From Woeseiaceae bacterium (lineage in GTDB: Bacteria > Pseudomonadota > Gammaproteobacteria > Steroidobacterales > Woeseiaceae): 32,156 nucleotides of DNA. A program made the translations under genes and the position numbers. How positions within the stretch are numbered: the stretch's first letter is position 1; the number at the start of each line of letters is the position of its first letter. The stretch covers positions 1 to 32,156 of the forward strand of contig JASJBB010000051.1 in NCBI GenBank assembly GCA_030066735.1, read 5' to 3'. Below the pieces are notes generated by a model. That model was not told the DNA's origin, searched no databases, and worked only from the letters and a program-made list of their open reading frames with translations. Positions 29,658-32,156 of this stretch are shown piece after piece.

Positions 29658-32147
29658 CTATTGGCCGCCGAAGCGCTTGCGCAAGGTCAGCCAGATGGTG
29701 CGTGGCCGGTCCTGGGCGCGCTGGCGCTGGTAGCGCGGATCGCCAAACGTGTTGGCATTGCCGCTTTCGCCGGTAAAGACGAAGTTGTAGCCGTTCTCAT
29801 CGGTGACGTTGTTAACCGCGACCTCGACGTCCCAGCCGCTCGGCAATAACAGCCCGGCCGAGAAGTTGTGGTAGCGCCAGGCTGGCGAGCGGCCATTCGG
29901 ATCATCGTCGAGAATTTCGGTCGTGCCGGCCCAGGTCTCGCCGCCATAAGCGACGTCATAGTAGAACCAGAGGTCGCCGCCGAACACGTCCGGGACCTCG
30001 TACAGAACGTTGGCCCACGCGGTCTTTTCGGGCGCGTTGGGCATCTGCATGCCCTTGCGGATCTGCAGGAAGTCCGGGTCGACGCCGCCGCCCGGCAGGG
30101 TCGGGCAGCCGAGATTCACGCCGTTCTCGTAATTGTTGCAGAAGTTGTCCTTGAACTCGGCTTCGGCCGCGAACAGGTTGGCGCCGAATGACAGCCGGTC
30201 GGTGGCCTGCCAGCGTATCTGCGCCTCGACTCCGGTGGTCTCAGCGCCGCCCGCGTTGATTGTGCCGCGCAGCCACCACTCACCATCGGGGAAAGATGCG
30301 CCCTGCAGGTAGTCCTTCCACTCCATGTAGAAGGCGCTGATGTTCACGGTCAAGCGGCCGTCGAGCCACTGGCTCTTGAGGCCGATCTCGTAGTTGTCGA
30401 GGAAGTCGCCCTTGTAGTCGGCGGGCAAGCGCCCCGTCCGCACCGCGCGCGGGCTGTTCGAGCCGCCGACTCGGAAGCCCTGGCTAAAGAGGCCGTAGAT
30501 CATGCGCTGGTCGTCGAAGTTATAGCGCAGGCCGACTTTGAAGATCGTATCGCTTTCCGAGCCGACGTCTCGGAACGAGCCGTCGCCGTCGGCGCGATCG
30601 CCAATCGGTGTTAGGCCGCGCGGGAAGTCGAAGATCTCTAGCTTGTCGCGCTCGAACTCGGCCCAGCGCACGCCGCCGAAGGCCTGCAGCTTGTCGGTGA
30701 GGTCGTAGCTGAGCTCGCCGAAGATCGCGGTTTGCTCGACCCGGTTAGAGAACGTGTTCGAGTAGGCAATGTCGGTGATGTCGAGCGGGTAGGCCTGGTT
30801 GGGGTTGTAGCCGTACAGGGCGGCGTAGTACTGCGCGTAGTACCACATCGTGGTGTTCTCGAGCCCCGGGATCTTGGCACCGTAGAACCACTCGTTGAGG
30901 AAATCCTCATAGTAGGCGCCGACCATCCACTGCAGGCGCTGGTCGCCCTTGGATACGAGCCGCGCCTCGAAAGCGTCGCGCTCCTGCTCCTGGTCGTTGA
31001 AGATGAAGCTCGGGTAGAAGTTACTGTAGTACAGGCAGGAATAGCCGTAGTTGTTACAGGAATTTCCGTAGTAGTAATCGCGCGACTGCGTGTACGTCAT
31101 GTTGTCGTATTCATAGACGATGTCGCGGTCGAAACGCGTATACGTCATGGACAGGTCGGCAAACCCTAGGTCGCCTTCGAGCGTCATCGACGTGGACATC
31201 CAGTCGTCGTCGCGGAACTCGTCCTGGAAGCGCGTAACCTCGTAATCGCCCAGCGCGGAGTCCGAGTCCCAGACGCCCTCCGCCTCTGTACTCTCGGCCA
31301 TCAGTGTTCCGAGGATCGACCAGTTGTCGCTGAGGTTCCAGAGAACGTGCAGGCGGCCGCCGGTAACGTCGTACTCGTTGAAATCGTCTTCGACGCGGTC
31401 GGCGTTGTCGTAGTTGCCGCTAAAGCTCGTGCCGAACACGTTGTCGACGTATCCGCCATCATGTGAGCTGTAGGTGACGATGCGCGCTGCTAGCTTCTCG
31501 TCGACGATTGGTATGTTCAGGACGGCGTTAACGTCCCAGCTGTCCTCGGCACTTTTCGTCGTGCCATAAGCGGTCTCAATCTGGCCGCCGAAACCCGAGA
31601 AATCCGGCTTGTTGGTGATGTAGCGGATTGTGCCCGTCTGTGAGCTCGCGCCGAACAAGGTGCCCTGGGGGCCGGGCAGGTTCTCGACCCGGGCGATGTC
31701 GATGCCGCGGAAGCCGACCTGCTGCGAGTTCGAAGACATCGGCTGCTCGTCGAGGTAGACGGCCACCTGCGCGTCGGTCCGGTATTCGAACGGTTCGGTC
31801 GTGATGCCGCGCATGACCAGCGAGTTCTGTCCCGGCTGCAGCGAGACCAGGCCCACGGATGGCAGCGCGCGCAGCGTGGCCTGCAGGTCCCTGGCACGCA
31901 TCAGCTGCAACTCGACTCCCGACAGCGTGTCGATACTGTGCGGGATGTCCTGCAGGTTCATTTCGCGCTTGGTCGCCGTGACGAGAATCTCTTCGATCGA
32001 GCCCTCGTCTTCCTGCGCGAGCGCAGCTTGCATCGGGCCGAGCGCCGTGACGACGGCGGCCGCAAGCGCGGATACGCGAAACGCTGGAGAATCAACGGAA
32101 TTCGGCTGTTCGCCGGACGTAGCGTCCTTACTGGTCTTGTTCGTCAT
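29658..32147 (-). CDS. TonB-dependent receptor with tyrosine-rich loops
   Basis: 829 residues, complete. A long polar N-region precedes the signal core (VSALAAAVVTALGPMQAALAQ, to residue 45). The TonB box is EEILVTATKRE (52-62). The plug (about 63-180) has NSLVMRGITTEPF and ENLPGPQGTLFGASSQTGTIRYITNKP, typical of the FecA/oar-like Proteobacterial group. The barrel follows. Residues 345-378 contain 11 Tyr and two Cys (364, 371), and 436-453 another cluster of Tyr; both are probably extracellular loops. The last residues are RKRFGGQ, so the chain does not end in the aromatic residue usual for BAM substrates. Substrate unknown. The propeller gene lies just downstream and the sulfotransferase-hydroxylase pair faces it. 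Confidence 0.9.
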   Translation of the reverse strand: MTNKTSKDATSGEQPNSVDSPAFRVSALAAAVVTALGPMQAALAQEDEGSIEEILVTATKREMNLQDIPHSIDTLSGVELQLMRARDLQATLRALPSVGLVSLQPGQNSLVMRGITTEPFEYRTDAQVAVYLDEQPMSSNSQQVGFRGIDIARVENLPGPQGTLFGASSQTGTIRYITNKPDFSGFGGQIETAYGTTKSAEDSWDVNAVLNIPIVDEKLAARIVTYSSHDGGYVDNVFGTSFSGNYDNADRVEDDFNEYDVTGGRLHVLWNLSDNWSILGTLMAESTEAEGVWDSDSALGDYEVTRFQDEFRDDDWMSTSMTLEGDLGFADLSMTYTRFDRDIVYEYDNMTYTQSRDYYYGNSCNNYGYSCLYYSNFYPSFIFNDQEQERDAFEARLVSKGDQRLQWMVGAYYEDFLNEWFYGAKIPGLENTTMWYYAQYYAALYGYNPNQAYPLDITDIAYSNTFSNRVEQTAIFGELSYDLTDKLQAFGGVRWAEFERDKLEIFDFPRGLTPIGDRADGDGSFRDVGSESDTIFKVGLRYNFDDQRMIYGLFSQGFRVGGSNSPRAVRTGRLPADYKGDFLDNYEIGLKSQWLDGRLTVNISAFYMEWKDYLQGASFPDGEWWLRGTINAGGAETTGVEAQIRWQATDRLSFGANLFAAEAEFKDNFCNNYENGVNLGCPTLPGGGVDPDFLQIRKGMQMPNAPEKTAWANVLYEVPDVFGGDLWFYYDVAYGGETWAGTTEILDDDPNGRSPAWRYHNFSAGLLLPSGWDVEVAVNNVTDENGYNFVFTGESGNANTFGDPRYQRQRAQDRPRTIWLTLRKRFGGQ

Positions 32148-32156
32148 AACCCCCCC

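Noticed and set aside
25119-29661. A RiPP cluster around the hydroxylase and sulfotransferase
   Set aside because: I looked for a short precursor-like gene in the gaps (26139-26165, 29599-29657, 24909-25118) and found none, and there is no peptidase-transporter. A distant precursor is not excluded.
1-32156. Mobile elements, CRISPR, tRNA, rRNA or phage genes
   Set aside because: No transposase, integrase, spaced identical repeats, tRNA-like cloverleaf or rRNA segment was recognised by eye. A dedicated tRNA and IS scan would settle it.

Overview
The window looks like the chromosome of a high-GC, free-living Gammaproteobacterium, perhaps of the Woeseiales, Steroidobacter or Wenzhouxiangella kind. 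This is an inference from gene content: two TonB-dependent receptors, a CnoX-type thioredoxin, a CadC-like transmembrane regulator, a BNR/sortilin-like secreted protein and a TPR-sulfotransferase, all with GC-biased codons. I see no tRNA, rRNA, CRISPR array, transposase or prophage gene. Twenty-seven coding regions are supported. They are tightly packed, and four convergent pairs overlap at their 3' ends.

Layout. (1) 1-7741, all on the minus strand: the 5' part of a CadC-like membrane regulator cut by the window edge, a 317-base stretch without a gene, a secreted GH31 glycosidase, a renalase-like FAD oxidoreductase and a large secreted BNR-repeat protein. (2) 7881-10865, plus strand: an AlgI-type MBOAT acyltransferase with an overlapping SGNH/AlgJ-like partner, probably an extracytoplasmic O-acylation pair, then a universal stress protein. 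(3) 10872-13385: the complete AmmeMemoRadiSam trio, with amrS divergent from amrB-amrA. (4) 13358-18775, minus strand: a probable five-gene run of membrane LytTR regulator, TonB-dependent receptor, small membrane protein, CnoX-like thioredoxin-TPR protein and short-form 6-phosphogluconate dehydrogenase. Upstream of the LytTR gene are three copies of ATTCGYC spaced exactly 20 bp apart, close to the known AlgR half-site. (5) 18906-24276: membrane acyltransferase, secreted protein of unknown function, small membrane protein, MATE transporter, membrane-anchored Rossmann protein and a TIGR02206-like membrane protein. (6) 24300-24908: a histone-H1-like Lys/Ala-rich protein with a coiled-coil C-terminus. 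(7) 25119-32147: a cysteine-rich CE1-type esterase, an aspartyl/asparaginyl beta-hydroxylase-like oxygenase and a TPR-sulfotransferase on the plus strand. They converge on a minus-strand pair, a TonB-dependent receptor with tyrosine-rich loops followed by a beta-propeller-like protein.

The best candidate for an undescribed system is region 7. Two modification enzymes (a 2-oxoglutarate hydroxylase and a PAPS sulfotransferase) are translationally coupled by an ATGA overlap. They share a stop-codon palindrome (CTAG) with a convergent unit encoding an outer-membrane receptor and a propeller protein. The propeller gene has a start-site puzzle: family-like sequence continues upstream of its only conventional start codon, back to an ATA that overlaps the receptor's stop codon. 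The second candidate is the LytTR regulator with its triple repeat.
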